Positions 1-8,318 of a DNA stretch of 64,000 bases are shown here, piece by piece; positions within the stretch are counted from its first letter, which is position 1, and each line of letters opens with the position of its first letter. The notes below the pieces were generated by a model. The model made no database searches, was not told the origin of the DNA, and worked only from the letters and a program-made list of their open reading frames with translations. Made by a program: the position numbers and the translations under genes. The stretch is from Bacillus sp. FJAT-49711. GTDB lineage: Bacteria > Bacillota > Bacilli > Bacillales > Bacillaceae_C. The stretch lies in contig NZ_JAGYPL010000007.1 in assembly GCF_018343715.1 (NCBI RefSeq), positions 80,222 to 144,221 of the forward strand. Direction: 5' to 3'.

Positions 1-866
1 TAATCCTTCCCACGCCTTTCTCCTACCAATAAAATCGGCCCATCTCCTTCATAATAATTAATGGCATTTTCCAGCAAGTTGCTAATTACTTGCTGTATTC
101 CTACGACATGGATATCTATCTTGCATGATTCAATTTCTAATAGTATCGGAATATTCTTTTGTTCCAAAGTCCTTTCAAACATTGCAACACATTGGAGCAG
201 TATAGGTTGAATTTCAAACGTTTCTTTTTCTACAATGGATTGAGCCGATAGGTAATCCCATTCTTTTAATTGCTCGAGCTGTTCAATCATTTTAGACAAT
301 CGGTTTGATTCCTGATGCAAGGATGCAAAAAGAGCTTTATCTCCTATTATATCTCCATCTTTTAATGCTAGTAGATAACCATTTAAATTCGATAAGGGGG
401 TTCTTATTTCATGTGATATGTCAGTTACAAGCCTATTCCGTTGTTGTTCATTTATTTGTAGCTGTTCAATAAGCCCATTATATTGTAAAGCCAGTTGCCC
501 GATTTCATCTTTTTCATATACTTTTACTGGTTTAGGGTAATGACCAAGCTTCAGCTCTTTAGTAGATCGAATTAAATTTCGGATTGGTTTAATCAAGCGT
601 TTGATTAAATAGAAATGGATAACACCCCCAAAAAAAGTAACCATAATCATTAAAACCCATAAATAATTGAGAAGGGTACGATTAAACAGCTGTTGCCGGA
701 GTGTATCCAAATCCCCCACTTCTGCAGCTAAAAAGCAAGCGGTATTATAAATAGTCCAACCACTTACAGAAGTAACCATCACAACAACTAAAATATTCAG
801 AAACGTTAAACGCCATAGAAATCCAATTGGTGTGACGCGTGCTAAAAATCTATATATTCGAGACAA
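1..866 (-). CDS. Sensor histidine kinase, 3' end beyond the window
   Basis: Membrane sensor kinase, presumably partner of the response regulator just upstream. Translation gives two hydrophobic segments (about residues 20-45 and 65-88), a HAMP-like linker (RLIKPIRNLIR), then the H-box TDISHEIRTPLSNL with the phospho-acceptor at His152, and an N-box (QQVISNLLENAINYY). The window ends before the G boxes of the ATPase domain, so the C-terminus is cut by the edge and not broken. No ATG lies near the start. I chose TTG at 866, preceded by a GGGG stretch and overlapping the regulator gene by 17 nt, which implies translational coupling. The short extracytoplasmic loop (about 20 residues) leaves the signal unknown. 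Confidence 0.85.
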   Translation of the reverse strand, partial: MSRIYRFLARVTPIGFLWRLTFLNILVVVMVTSVSGWTIYNTACFLAAEVGDLDTLRQQLFNRTLLNYLWVLMIMVTFFGGVIHFYLIKRLIKPIRNLIRSTKELKLGHYPKPVKVYEKDEIGQLALQYNGLIEQLQINEQQRNRLVTDISHEIRTPLSNLNGYLLALKDGDIIGDKALFASLHQESNRLSKMIEQLEQLKEWDYLSAQSIVEKETFEIQPILLQCVAMFERTLEQKNIPILLEIESCKIDIHVVGIQQVISNLLENAINYYEGDGPILLVGERRGKD

Positions 867-1536
867 ACTTATACCCCATTCCCCTAACTGTTTGGACACG
901 CTTAGGCCTCGATGGATATTCTTCAATCTTTTCACGAAGTTTTTTTATATGCGCATCAATCGTTCGATCCATGACATTGCGCTCCATGTTAGGGTGAATT
1001 TGCCTGATAAGTTGCTCGCGTGATAATACGATGTCTGGATTTTGCATGAAATAATACAATAAATCAAACTCATATTTTGTTAGTTTTATAACTTGTCCAT
1101 AAAGTAAAACTTGCCCTTTTCTTGGCATGATACATAAACCTGTATAGACAATTTTTTGACATAACTGTTCCGTACGCCTAAGTACGGCTTCTACTTGTGC
1201 GATTAATTCATTAGGGTCAAATGGCTTTGTCATATATGCATCCGCACCTAATTTCAACCCAGAAATTCTATCATCAATTCGGACTTTTGCTGAAAGCATA
1301 ATTACCGAAACCTCATTATGCTTCTGCTTACTAATCCAAGTATAAAATTCTTCACCACTAACCTTTGGAAGCATTAAATCCAAAATAATTAAGCATGGTC
1401 GGTATTCTAGGAAAACTGCTTTTGCTTCTTCTCCATCACTTGCTTCCACAACTTCATATCCATTTTTCTTTAAATAGATATGTATGAGATTTCGAATCAT
1501 CTTATCATCTTCAACAACCATAATCGTTTGTTTCAT
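850..1536 (-). CDS. OmpR/PhoB-family response regulator
   Basis: DNA-binding response regulator of 228 aa. The receiver domain has the acidic pair Asp10/Asp11, the phospho-acceptor Asp53 (ILDLMLP), Ser82 and Lys104 (TKPFDP). The C-terminal winged helix ends with VRGMGYKF. A GTG nine bases upstream is in frame, but it lies inside the Shine-Dalgarno GAGGTG, so ATG at 1536 is preferred. It follows the ResA-like gene by 40 nt and overlaps the kinase. The linkage to ResA and CcdA genes suggests control of thiol-redox or cytochrome-maturation functions, but that is inference; the target promoters are unknown. Confidence 0.93.
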   Translation of the reverse strand: MKQTIMVVEDDKMIRNLIHIYLKKNGYEVVEASDGEEAKAVFLEYRPCLIILDLMLPKVSGEEFYTWISKQKHNEVSVIMLSAKVRIDDRISGLKLGADAYMTKPFDPNELIAQVEAVLRRTEQLCQKIVYTGLCIMPRKGQVLLYGQVIKLTKYEFDLLYYFMQNPDIVLSREQLIRQIHPNMERNVMDRTIDAHIKKLREKIEEYPSRPKRVQTVRGMGYKFVSNI

Positions 1537-1576
1537 ATAAATCACCTCTATTCTAAGTTTATACGATAGAAGAGGC

Positions 1577-2155
1577 CTACTGCATCATTTCAAACTTCTG
1601 TACCATGAAATCATAATTCATTGCACCCATTACGATAAATTGAATGCGCCCATTCGAGTCAATCATATAGGTTGTAGGGTACGCCAATACTTGATATTCT
1701 CTTGAGACAGCTGATTCATTATCCAAAGGAATTGTTAGCGACAGGTTTAATTCATCAACAAATTTTGGAACATTTTCTGGACTCGATTCTGTTTCAGATA
1801 AATTCACAGCTAAAACTTGTACATCTTTATTATCCTGAAACTTTTGCATATCAGGCATCTCGGCTCGGCATGGTGGGCACCATGTTGCCCAAAAGTTTAG
1901 CATGACTCGTTTACCTCTATAATCCGACAACTTCACGACCTCACCATTTAATGTAGTAAGTTCAAAATCAGGAGCAAGCTCACCTTTACGTATTCCTGGA
2001 TTACTGTATTCACTAATTTCTTCTGAATTATATATTTGCTCCGAGATTTCACTACCATATTCTCGAGCATTTTTTTCCTTTGAAGCAGCTATTAACTCAT
2101 AAGTTGTCCAACCAAGCAGCCCTATGACTATTACAGCAAAAATCGCATTTTTCAT
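1577..2155 (-). CDS. ResA/TlpA-like membrane-anchored thiol-disulfide oxidoreductase
   Basis: Extracytoplasmic thioredoxin-fold protein of 192 aa, with an N-terminal membrane anchor (residues 4-22) and a TlpA/ResA-type domain from about residue 58. The active site is WCPPC (Cys93 and Cys96) and the cis-proline loop is LAYPTTYMID. Proteins of this family reduce apocytochrome c or other exported thiols using electrons passed across the membrane by CcdA. The ccdA-like gene ends 14 nt upstream, which supports that partnership. A GGAG Shine-Dalgarno lies nine bases before the ATG. Canonical B. subtilis ResA has CEPC, so this may be a paralogue with another substrate. Confidence 0.9.
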   Translation of the reverse strand: MKNAIFAVIVIGLLGWTTYELIAASKEKNAREYGSEISEQIYNSEEISEYSNPGIRKGELAPDFELTTLNGEVVKLSDYRGKRVMLNFWATWCPPCRAEMPDMQKFQDNKDVQVLAVNLSETESSPENVPKFVDELNLSLTIPLDNESAVSREYQVLAYPTTYMIDSNGRIQFIVMGAMNYDFMVQKFEMMQ

Positions 2156-2169
2156 ACCTTATTACTCCT

Positions 2170-2928
2170 TTATCCTAATTTTTCAAACCATGTATCTTGC
2201 ACTAATTTCAAAAGAAATTCAGTGATACGCGGCATTTGACCAGTAAATAAGATAAGTCCCATTATAATCATAATCACGGCACCTAATTTCATGATTATTT
2301 GGCTATATCGAGTAATCCACTTAGTTGAGCCTAGGAAAAACGTCAATAGTAGAAATGGCAATGCAAACCCTAATACATACATTATCGTGTATATGATTCC
2401 TTGGCCTGGATTACTAGCTGCAAGGAATAAGATTGAACCGAAGATTGGCCCAATACAAGGTGTCCAACCAGCGGCAAAACCCATACCCACAAAAAAAGTA
2501 CCTAAATAGCCTACTGGTCTTTTTGCAAATTGAAAACGCTTTTCTTTCATTAATGCTGTAAAGTTAATCCACCCTCCGACGAAAAGACCCATCAAAATAA
2601 TAAATATTCCAGCTAAACGTTGAATAAACAGCCCCGTATCACCTAGTAATATTTTTTGTATAAATTGTCCTAAATAAGAGGCACCGACCCCTAAGCTAAT
2701 AAAAACAAGAGATACACCCAGCAAAAAAAATACTGAATGACTTAATAATTTACTTCGAATTTTCATATTATGATTTCCTTGTAGTTCCTTAACACTGATG
2801 CCCGTAATATAGGATAAGTACGCTGGAAAAATTGGTAACACACATGGCGATAAAAATGATAATGCCCCTGCTCCTAACGCCAAAAACATCCCTATCACTA
2901 ATATCGTATCTGTCTCAATTCCGCCCAT
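2170..2928 (-). CDS. ccdA: CcdA/DsbD-type transmembrane electron transporter
   Basis: Polytopic membrane protein of 252 aa with about six hydrophobic segments. The two conserved cysteines that shuttle electrons from cytoplasmic thioredoxin to the outside are in FLSPCVLPIFPAY (Cys29) and GWTPCIGPIFG (Cys158). It is the CcdA family used in cytochrome c maturation and sporulation redox in Bacillus. It overlaps the preceding membrane gene by 14 nt and is followed at once by the ResA-like gene, so the two probably form one redox relay. It may be a second paralogue rather than the housekeeping CcdA; the window cannot decide. Confidence 0.9.
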   Translation of the reverse strand: MGGIETDTILVIGMFLALGAGALSFLSPCVLPIFPAYLSYITGISVKELQGNHNMKIRSKLLSHSVFFLLGVSLVFISLGVGASYLGQFIQKILLGDTGLFIQRLAGIFIILMGLFVGGWINFTALMKEKRFQFAKRPVGYLGTFFVGMGFAAGWTPCIGPIFGSILFLAASNPGQGIIYTIMYVLGFALPFLLLTFFLGSTKWITRYSQIIMKLGAVIMIIMGLILFTGQMPRITEFLLKLVQDTWFEKLG

Positions 2929-3658
2929 TTATGACACCCTCTTTCATTTTTTGATAAACCATTAGAAAACAACATATTATAAGTATTAAAACTAAAAACC
3001 ATGGTCCCACTGTATAACCAAATATCATCAGGATTGGCTGTATAACTGCCAAACTAAAACTTCCTATCGTCCACCCAAGAAATATAAGTAGATTCAACCG
3101 GCAAGGACATACAAATTTACGTATCACTACAAACGCAATATTTAAAAATGCTACTAAACCCATATATCCGATTGAATAAGTATTTTTATTCCAAATAACT
3201 TGCATGAATTCGTACACAAATGATGCAGTTAAAAATATATTCGTAAAGGCAACCGAAAAAAGAAGTGCATCAACCTTTCCGCGATTATATTGGATCACAA
3301 TTGTTATTACACTCAATAGAATAGCTAAGTAAAAAGCATTTGAGTTACTCGGGTAAGATAATATAGCTAACGGGTCCTCTATAAAGATTCTTAAGTTTAA
3401 AATTATTTTTCCAATCCAAATAAAAATAGTAAAATTAATTAGTTGTCCTAATACTTCTTCCATACTGGCTTTCCTTTTTTCTTTGGAAAAGTCACTTAAT
3501 ATGTAATAAGTAAGAAATCCCATACTCCAACTAAAAATGATCATAGCAATTGACGAATGATTACTCGACAGTTCCATAGCTAACCCCCAGATAAAATAGC
3601 TCAATGTCAACATTACTAAAGGTTTATGAAAGTTTGATGAAAATGGGTAATTATTCAA
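2915..3658 (-). CDS. Uncharacterised polytopic membrane protein
   Basis: I do not recognise this 247-aa protein. It has about seven hydrophobic segments, a short charged loop after the second (SKEKRK), and a CPCR motif near residue 187 that could be redox-active or bind metal. The only full-length start is TTG at 3658 with no clear Shine-Dalgarno; an internal ATG sixteen codons on is equally unsupported, so the start is uncertain. It is the first gene of the operon that continues through CcdA, ResA-like protein, response regulator and kinase. Overlap with ccdA points to a shared role, perhaps membrane redox, as inference only. Confidence 0.7.
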   Translation of the reverse strand: MNNYPFSSNFHKPLVMLTLSYFIWGLAMELSSNHSSIAMIIFSWSMGFLTYYILSDFSKEKRKASMEEVLGQLINFTIFIWIGKIILNLRIFIEDPLAILSYPSNSNAFYLAILLSVITIVIQYNRGKVDALLFSVAFTNIFLTASFVYEFMQVIWNKNTYSIGYMGLVAFLNIAFVVIRKFVCPCRLNLLIFLGWTIGSFSLAVIQPILMIFGYTVGPWFLVLILIICCFLMVYQKMKEGVINGRN

Positions 3659-3924
3659 CTTAATTAAAATTAAATGGCTATATAAGAAAAGCGAAATGCA
3701 CCCGAAATGGAAATAAGGCTAAGTACACAACGTCCTATGGTAACTCCTTACATGAGTCGCCATTGTGCGAGTCGACCGCAACAAAAAAAATATTCTAATT
3801 CAATAAAAGGTGATTTGCCTTTCACTGAAACTAGTTTAGACCTTGAGACGATGGCGCTTGGAACTAGACGTAACAGACACCCGTTTAGGAGTTCATTCAA
3901 GTAAAATTTAATACTTTCTTTACT

Positions 3925-3966
3925 AAAAAAAGCCGACTCGAATTTATTTTTCGAGTCGGCTTTTTG
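3925..3966. terminator. Strong bidirectional-type hairpin
   Basis: Perfect 12-bp stem (AGCCGACTCGAA, 3931-3942, with its complement 3950-3961) around a 7-nt loop, with an A-run on the left and a T-run on the right, so it can act as an intrinsic terminator on either strand. No clear gene ends here on either side, which makes it odd: it insulates the unidentified sequence 3690-3905 from the palindrome region. Confidence 0.8.
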
Positions 3967-4208
3967 ATTGATCAACTATATTTCTAAACCATTATGCTCA
4001 GTTTAATATCGTTTAGTTGTAAGGCAAATTTTATAGTGTCCAGATAAGGACTTTTGTTATTTATAGGGAAGTTTTTTCTCGAAAGGCAATTTCACAGCCA
4101 ACTTGAACAATGGTTCTCAGATCTCCCTAATTTCACCAATTTCACTTTGCAAAAATTGAGTTATTATAAATGCCAATTTAAGTACGTACAAAAATGCTCG
4201 TTTAACCG

Positions 4209-4423
4209 TGTACATTTTTGATTTCCAGTGTATAATTACAACTTTACTTGGAGGGGCGAGCATGATAGCCTTGTTCGGTCAGCCAGCCCTTGTAATAGCT
4301 GGCTTTTGGCTGCCGAATCATGCGAGTAGAGGTCTCCATGTCAAGTTGTAATTATTCATGCACATGTATAGAGAAGCACATTTTAAGCGAAAGTGTACAT
4401 GCTTAGACAAGCAAAAATGTACA
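4209..4423. repeat. Nested inverted-repeat structure, possible element remnant or structured RNA
   Basis: Three concentric perfect inverted repeats: TGTACATTTTTG (4209-4220) with 4412-4423; TAATTACAACTT (4233-4244) with 4343-4354; GCATGAT (4260-4266) with 4317-4323. The core allows two mutually exclusive pairings: TTCGGTCAGCC (4274-4284) with GGCTGCCGAA (4308-4317, one bulge), or AGCCAG (4281-4286) with CTGGCT (4299-4304). A 29-codon frame, ATG at 4262 after a GGAGGGG Shine-Dalgarno, fills the core and stops inside the right arm. Candidates are a miniature transposable element, the end of a decayed insertion sequence, or a regulatory RNA. I cannot assign it. Confidence 0.6.
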
Positions 4424-4461
4424 TTTTGATACGGACATTTATAGTTATAAATAAATGTGAA

Positions 4462-4650
4462 TTAATCAAAGTCAATCACAGGGACACCTAGCAGATTTAA
4501 AGCGAATCCATGGATCAAAGCGGTCGGAAAGATAATAATAATACTCATGATCATCTTAGTTTCATACAACAAACCAGTCTTTTCAATCCTCTTGCCATTC
4601 AGGCGGCTTTTAAATGCACTTATTGCAATTCCATAGATATTAAACACCAT
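4462..4650 (-). CDS. Small hypothetical protein, possibly a gene fragment
   Basis: A 62-codon frame 19 nt downstream of the broken amine oxidase, on the same strand. The N-terminal half is basic and the C-terminal half has one hydrophobic segment (IMSIIIIFPTALIHGFALNLL). There is no Shine-Dalgarno before the ATG and I recognise no family. It could be a true single-pass membrane peptide or the remnant of a longer membrane-protein gene decayed together with its neighbour. Low confidence. Confidence 0.3.
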   Translation of the reverse strand: MVFNIYGIAISAFKSRLNGKRIEKTGLLYETKMIMSIIIIFPTALIHGFALNLLGVPVIDFD

Positions 4651-4669
4651 GATGGCTCGTGTTCTGTTG

Positions 4670-5780
4670 TCATAAAGGCTTGTTATTTAAGTTCATAATT
4701 TCAAAAAGTGCATGTTCAGCTGACTGAAGTGCACCTTCAAGATGTCCACCAAATTGTGAGCTTGTCTCTGTTCCAGCAAAAATAATTTTCTTTTCCCAAA
4801 TTCCGGCTTTTGGTGGTTTACCATACCTCGGAAAATCTCTAAGCGGCTCTAGGTCTTCCTTAACAGCCGTTTCAGAATCTTCTGCCCAATCCTTGTACAA
4901 GGTGGCTTTTACGTTTTGAGCTGATGGCCCAAAGAGCCTAACCAATTGATCAATGACTAATTTTAAAACCTTATCTTTTCCTAGTTCTCCGCGCATTTTT
5001 GCTGATATTCCGAAGAAACCAAATAATGCACCAGAACCTGTTTCGGAAGAAGCATCATGGATTTCTTGCAAGGGTCCTACCCGACTTGATACGAATCCCG
5101 AGAGTCCTAGTTCCCTCCGAAAGGGACGTTCATAAATTGCTACTACCTTGGCCTGTCCTGCCATCCATGAAGGTTTGTATTCAAGGTCAGTAACAAGATT
5201 TGGAGGGAGAGAAGGGGAGAATTCAATATGACGCACCACAATTCGAGGCGGCAACGCTAGGATAACAGCACTTGCGGTTACAATTTTTCTCTTTCCATCA
5301 GGAAGTGTTGCTTCAACTGTTATAGTTCCGTCTTCATCAAGTCGAATTGCTGTAACTCGCGTTTCAAGCTCAACTGTCCCTGGGGCAATAGTATCTGCTA
5401 TAGCATCTATAAGAGATTAAACACCTCCTATGAATCGAATTGAAGTTTCATCAGTATTTTCAGGCATTACATAACGCTCGGGTGATTGATTTTTGGAGCG
5501 CTCAAAAAGCATTGTCCCTTTGGTGTATTGAACAAAAGTTCCTATATTCAGTTCTTTAATAAGATTTGTAATCGTGTTCTCATACTGCGGCCAGAACCAA
5601 GTTGGCCCAAGGTCAAATTTACCTAGGTCATGTCTGTTTGAATCAGTAGAGCTCAAGATTCTACCGCCAATCCTATCTCTAGCTTCTAGAACCCTACATT
5701 TGATGCCCTGTGCAGTAAATAGAGATGCAAGCCCGTAGGCCACTTAAACCAGCTCCAACAATGTCTATCGGATTTTTCAT
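4670..5780 (-). pseudogene. Flavin monoamine oxidase family, disrupted
   Basis: Decayed FAD-dependent amine oxidase. From ATG 5780 (Shine-Dalgarno AGAGG) the reading starts MKNPIDIVGAGLSGL, the dinucleotide-binding motif, then shifts frame near 5745. The next frame carries CRVLEARDRIGGR and substrate-domain sequence to an in-frame TAA at 5417-5419. The same frame then continues without further damage through ILALPPRIVV to the C-terminal FAD-contact region (IIFAGTETSSQFGGHLEGALQSAE) and a stop at 4670. The sum, about 370 codons, is close to a full small family member, so decay looks recent: one frameshift plus one nonsense change. A sequencing error could explain one of the two lesions but hardly both. 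Confidence 0.85.
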
Positions 5781-6298
5781 ATTCTCGCCTCTTTCCTCTT
5801 TCCCGACCGAGTGTATGCTGCTGTTTAAATGTACTTATTAAACAAGCAAATGGGATTCTTTTTGTAAAAAAAGATCTGTTTGTGCACTATTTTCCGTAAG
5901 GTACGAGATAAACAATATATCGTAATATCTCAATATGCGGATATTACGATTTTGATCTGATTTTGTCAATTAATGTGTGTTCATATTTCCCTTCTATGTG
6001 CTCACCCGCAGTTTTCATTAGATTCTATAGAGAGTTTGATAAATAAGCGGATAAAATTCTCTTAACTAGAAAAAATCACTGAAAATAGCTTTAATAGACG
6101 GAAAGATTCCGACTATCGACTCAAAAATCGGAAAAATAAGTGACTTTGCATTGCTTAATCGGAAAAACTCCGCTTATATACGCTGGACTGAGTTCTTTTC
6201 TGCAGTATAACCGGAAAAGCTCCGCTTATTTTAATTATCATTGGTTACTCAAAACTTGGTGAACAAAGGGAGTAAAGTAGAGTCAGAAACTAAAGGAA
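5781..6298. other. Spacer between amine oxidase remnant and rpsI terminator
   Basis: About 520 bp of AT-rich DNA without a credible gene. It contains a 10-bp perfect inverted repeat (TCGTAATATC at 5920-5929 with 5940-5949, 10-nt loop) upstream of the amine oxidase remnant, possibly an operator, and three CGGA-N5-TCCG motifs between 6099 and 6224. Nothing else stands out. Confidence 0.6.
6099..6224. repeat. Cluster of three CGGA-N5-TCCG short palindromes
   Basis: Three 13-bp units with identical geometry: CGGAAAGATTCCG (6099-6111), CGGAAAAACTCCG (6160-6172) and CGGAAAAGCTCCG (6212-6224). The last two are followed by CTTAT. The same unit occurs three times in the spacer at 63310-63486. The loop length is always five while the loop sequence varies, so the pairing seems to be what is kept. 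Confidence 0.7.
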
Positions 6299-6299
6299 A

Positions 6300-6331
6300 T
6301 AAAAAAGACCCCCAACCAAAATGATTGAGAG
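6300..6331 (-). terminator. Intrinsic terminator after rpsI
   Basis: On the minus strand a 9-bp stem with G-U pairs (6331-6323 with 6317-6309), 5-nt loop, then a run of T. It lies 16 nt past the rpsI stop codon and closes the truA-rplM-rpsI end of the ribosomal region. Confidence 0.75.
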
Positions 6332-6347
6332 CCTTGAACGCCAATTA

Positions 6348-6740
6348 TTAACGTTTTGAGAACTGTGGTGCACGACGTGCGCCTTTAAGACCGTACTTCT
6401 TACGTTCTTTCATACGTGGGTCACGAGTTAATAGACCTGCACGCTTAAGTGTTCCACGGTATTCAGGATCTGCTTCAAGCAATGCGCGAGCGATTCCGTG
6501 ACGGATAGCTCCTGCTTGGCCTGTATAACCGCCGCCTTTTACAGAAACAAGTACGTTGTAGTTTCCTACTGTTTCAGTTGCTGCAAGTGGCTGTTTAATG
6601 ACTTCGCGTAAAGCTGCGAATGGAATATAGTCTTCTACTTCACGATCGTTAATAATGATACGGCCTTCGCCTGGTACTAAACGTACGCGGGCAACAGAGC
6701 TTTTACGGCGACCTGTACCATAGTATTGAACTTGTGCCAA
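6348..6740 (-). CDS. rpsI: 30S ribosomal protein S9
   Basis: Small-subunit protein S9 (uS9) of 130 aa, the normal Bacillus length. It shows the N-terminal [14 protein letters not shown] motif and the basic C-terminal tail ending QFSKR, which reaches towards the P-site tRNA anticodon stem. It starts 20 nt after rplM, the usual L13-S9 gene pair, and is followed by a terminator. Presumably co-regulated with L13 through the rplM leader. Confidence 0.98.
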   Translation of the reverse strand: MAQVQYYGTGRRKSSVARVRLVPGEGRIIINDREVEDYIPFAALREVIKQPLAATETVGNYNVLVSVKGGGYTGQAGAIRHGIARALLEADPEYRGTLKRAGLLTRDPRMKERKKYGLKGARRAPQFSKR

Positions 6741-6760
6741 TATAATGCCCTCCCTTTAAT

Positions 6761-7198
6761 TTACCCGCGAAGCTCGTATACTTCCGGTTTTTGCGCTTGG
6801 TGTGGATGTTCTGCACCAGCATAAACGTGTAATTTTTTACCCATTTGACGTCCTAAAGATCCTTTAGGAAGCATGCCTTTGATTGCAAGCTCAAGCATTT
6901 TTGTAGGATACTTGGCACGCATTTCTCCAGCAGTTCTAGTTTTCAAGCCGCCCGCAAATCCTGTATGGCGGTAATAGATTTTGTCAGATAGTTTCTTACC
7001 AGTTAATTCGATTTTATCAGCGTTAATAAGAATTACGTGATCGCCAGTATCAACATGTGGCGTGAAAGTTGGTTTATGTTTACCGCGCAAAATGGACGCT
7101 ACTTCTGATGCAAGACGACCAAGAGTTTTGCCTTCAGCGTCTACAACGTACCATTTACGTTCGATTTCACTGGCTTTAGCCATATACGTAGTACGCAT
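6761..7198 (-). CDS. rplM: 50S ribosomal protein L13
   Basis: Large-subunit protein L13 (uL13), 145 aa, collinear with the B. subtilis protein including the start [16 protein letters not shown] and the end [17 protein letters not shown] precedes the ATG. An early assembly protein that binds 23S rRNA domain II. Transcribed from a strong promoter about 105 nt upstream through a hairpin leader, with rpsI downstream. Confidence 0.98.
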   Translation of the reverse strand: MRTTYMAKASEIERKWYVVDAEGKTLGRLASEVASILRGKHKPTFTPHVDTGDHVILINADKIELTGKKLSDKIYYRHTGFAGGLKTRTAGEMRAKYPTKMLELAIKGMLPKGSLGRQMGKKLHVYAGAEHPHQAQKPEVYELRG

Positions 7199-7292
7199 TT
7201 GTTACCCTCCCAAATATAAAAAAATTCCAAGTTCGTATTTATTTCAATCACAATAAGTTTCCGGGGCTTATCGTGGGGTTAAAAACAATACC
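7199..7292 (-). ncRNA. Putative L13-type ribosomal protein leader of rplM-rpsI
   Basis: Untranslated leader of the rplM mRNA. It contains a 9-bp stem (CACGATAAG, 7275-7267, with CTTATTGTG, 7257-7249) capped by a CCCCGGAAA loop, then an AT-rich linker and the rplM Shine-Dalgarno. A conserved leader (L13 leader) is known in Firmicutes at this place, probably bound by L13. Assignment rests on position and hairpin, not on a covariance-model search. Confidence 0.6.
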
Positions 7293-7299
7293 ATAGGAT

Positions 7300-7328
7300 A
7301 TGATATCGTTTTTGGCAAGCAAAGTCAA
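7300..7328 (-). promoter_or_regulatory. Sigma-A promoter of rplM-rpsI
   Basis: Minus-strand -35 TTGACT (7328-7323), 17-bp spacer, -10 TATCAT (7305-7300). It lies in the 365-bp gap between truA and rplM; the rest of that gap (7330-7563) is AT-rich and shows nothing else I can name. Confidence 0.8.
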
Positions 7329-7563
7329 GAAATATTTGAACACCAGGTGAAGTTGTTAAAGATAAAAATTTATCAATATCGTTTTGGAGTTCGGCAATTA
7401 ACACTTTACAGCGAAATTACATTCATTTTATTTCGAATCAAATCATAATAAGTGCTTCATACGACGCATTTAAGGTCCATTCGAAAAGGAATCGTGGCAC
7501 ACTCACCGTTTTTTTTGTGTCCGAAGCCATTGGAGCGAGATTTAATTCCATCGCAACACCCAT

Positions 7564-8301
7564 TTAGTAGTAAACCTCCCACAAGTACAACCCCTCCGCG
7601 GGAGCGGTTTTTCCTGCGAGGATACGATCTCGACCTGCTAAAATTACTGGAACTCGATCAAGGTCAATCTTTCCCGCTCCGACTGCAAGCAACGTGCCTA
7701 CTATGATCCTCACCATATTATAAAGGAATCCATTTCCAGTAAAGGTGAAGACAATTTCCTCGGCGTTTTGCTCTATTTCAATAGAGGATACGGTTCTTAC
7801 TTTGTTGTCCATATTCGTTTTAGCGGAACAGAAGCTCGTATAGTCATGAGTTCCGACCAAGAATTCAGCAGCTTTTTTCACTTTGCTCATATCCAACCTA
7901 TAAGGATGAAAAGCAGCGTAATGAAGTTTGAATGGATCACGAACGGAACTTGTATACACAATATATTTATACTGCTTTCCACTTGCATCAAAACGAGCAT
8001 GGAAACTTGAAGGAGCAGCGACCACTTCCATAAACGATATATCACTTGGTAGTAAGCCATTCAACGCTCTTACCCAGCGCTCCGATGATAGCTGTAATGA
8101 TGAATCAAAATGAACGACTTGCCCTCTCGCATGGACGCCGGCATCGGTACGGCCTGAGGCAACCACACTTACTTCCTTCCCCTTATGCATTTTTGCAAGT
8201 GATTTTTCAAGCTCCCCTTGGACCGTTCTTCCGTTAGGCTGAATTTGAAACCCCGAAAAGCCTGAACCATCATACGCAATAATCCCTTTATATCGTTGCA
8301 T
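7564..8301 (-). CDS. truA: tRNA pseudouridine(38-40) synthase TruA
   Basis: Cytoplasmic enzyme converting U38-U40 of the tRNA anticodon arm to pseudouridine. 245 aa from ATG 8301; an in-frame TTG nine bases upstream lies directly against the Shine-Dalgarno (GAAGGA) and is unlikely to be used. The catalytic aspartate is in GRTDAGVHARGQ (around residue 52), followed by the RALN and FHARFDA motifs of the family. Last gene of the ecfA1-ecfA2-ecfT-truA group, as in B. subtilis. Confidence 0.97.
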   Translation of the reverse strand: MQRYKGIIAYDGSGFSGFQIQPNGRTVQGELEKSLAKMHKGKEVSVVASGRTDAGVHARGQVVHFDSSLQLSSERWVRALNGLLPSDISFMEVVAAPSSFHARFDASGKQYKYIVYTSSVRDPFKLHYAAFHPYRLDMSKVKKAAEFLVGTHDYTSFCSAKTNMDNKVRTVSSIEIEQNAEEIVFTFTGNGFLYNMVRIIVGTLLAVGAGKIDLDRVPVILAGRDRILAGKTAPAEGLYLWEVYY

Positions 8302-8318
8302 GTTTTTCAATCCTTCAT

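Larger units (their letters stand above)
3659..4461. other. Gene-poor 800-bp spacer
   Basis: No convincing protein gene. A 65-codon plus-strand frame (3707-3904) and a 75-codon minus-strand frame (3748-3975) resemble no family I know and overlap each other. From the right it holds the nested palindrome at 4209-4423, then about 180 bp of AT-rich sequence, then a strong hairpin (3925-3965), then about 230 bp of higher-complexity sequence that also contains the upstream region of the membrane-protein operon. The stretch 3690-3905 may be a decayed mobile or repeated element. Confidence 0.5.

Noticed and set aside
3707..3904. 65-codon plus-strand frame
   Set aside because: No Shine-Dalgarno and no family; overlapped by an equally good frame on the other strand. 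Kept only as part of an unidentified block.
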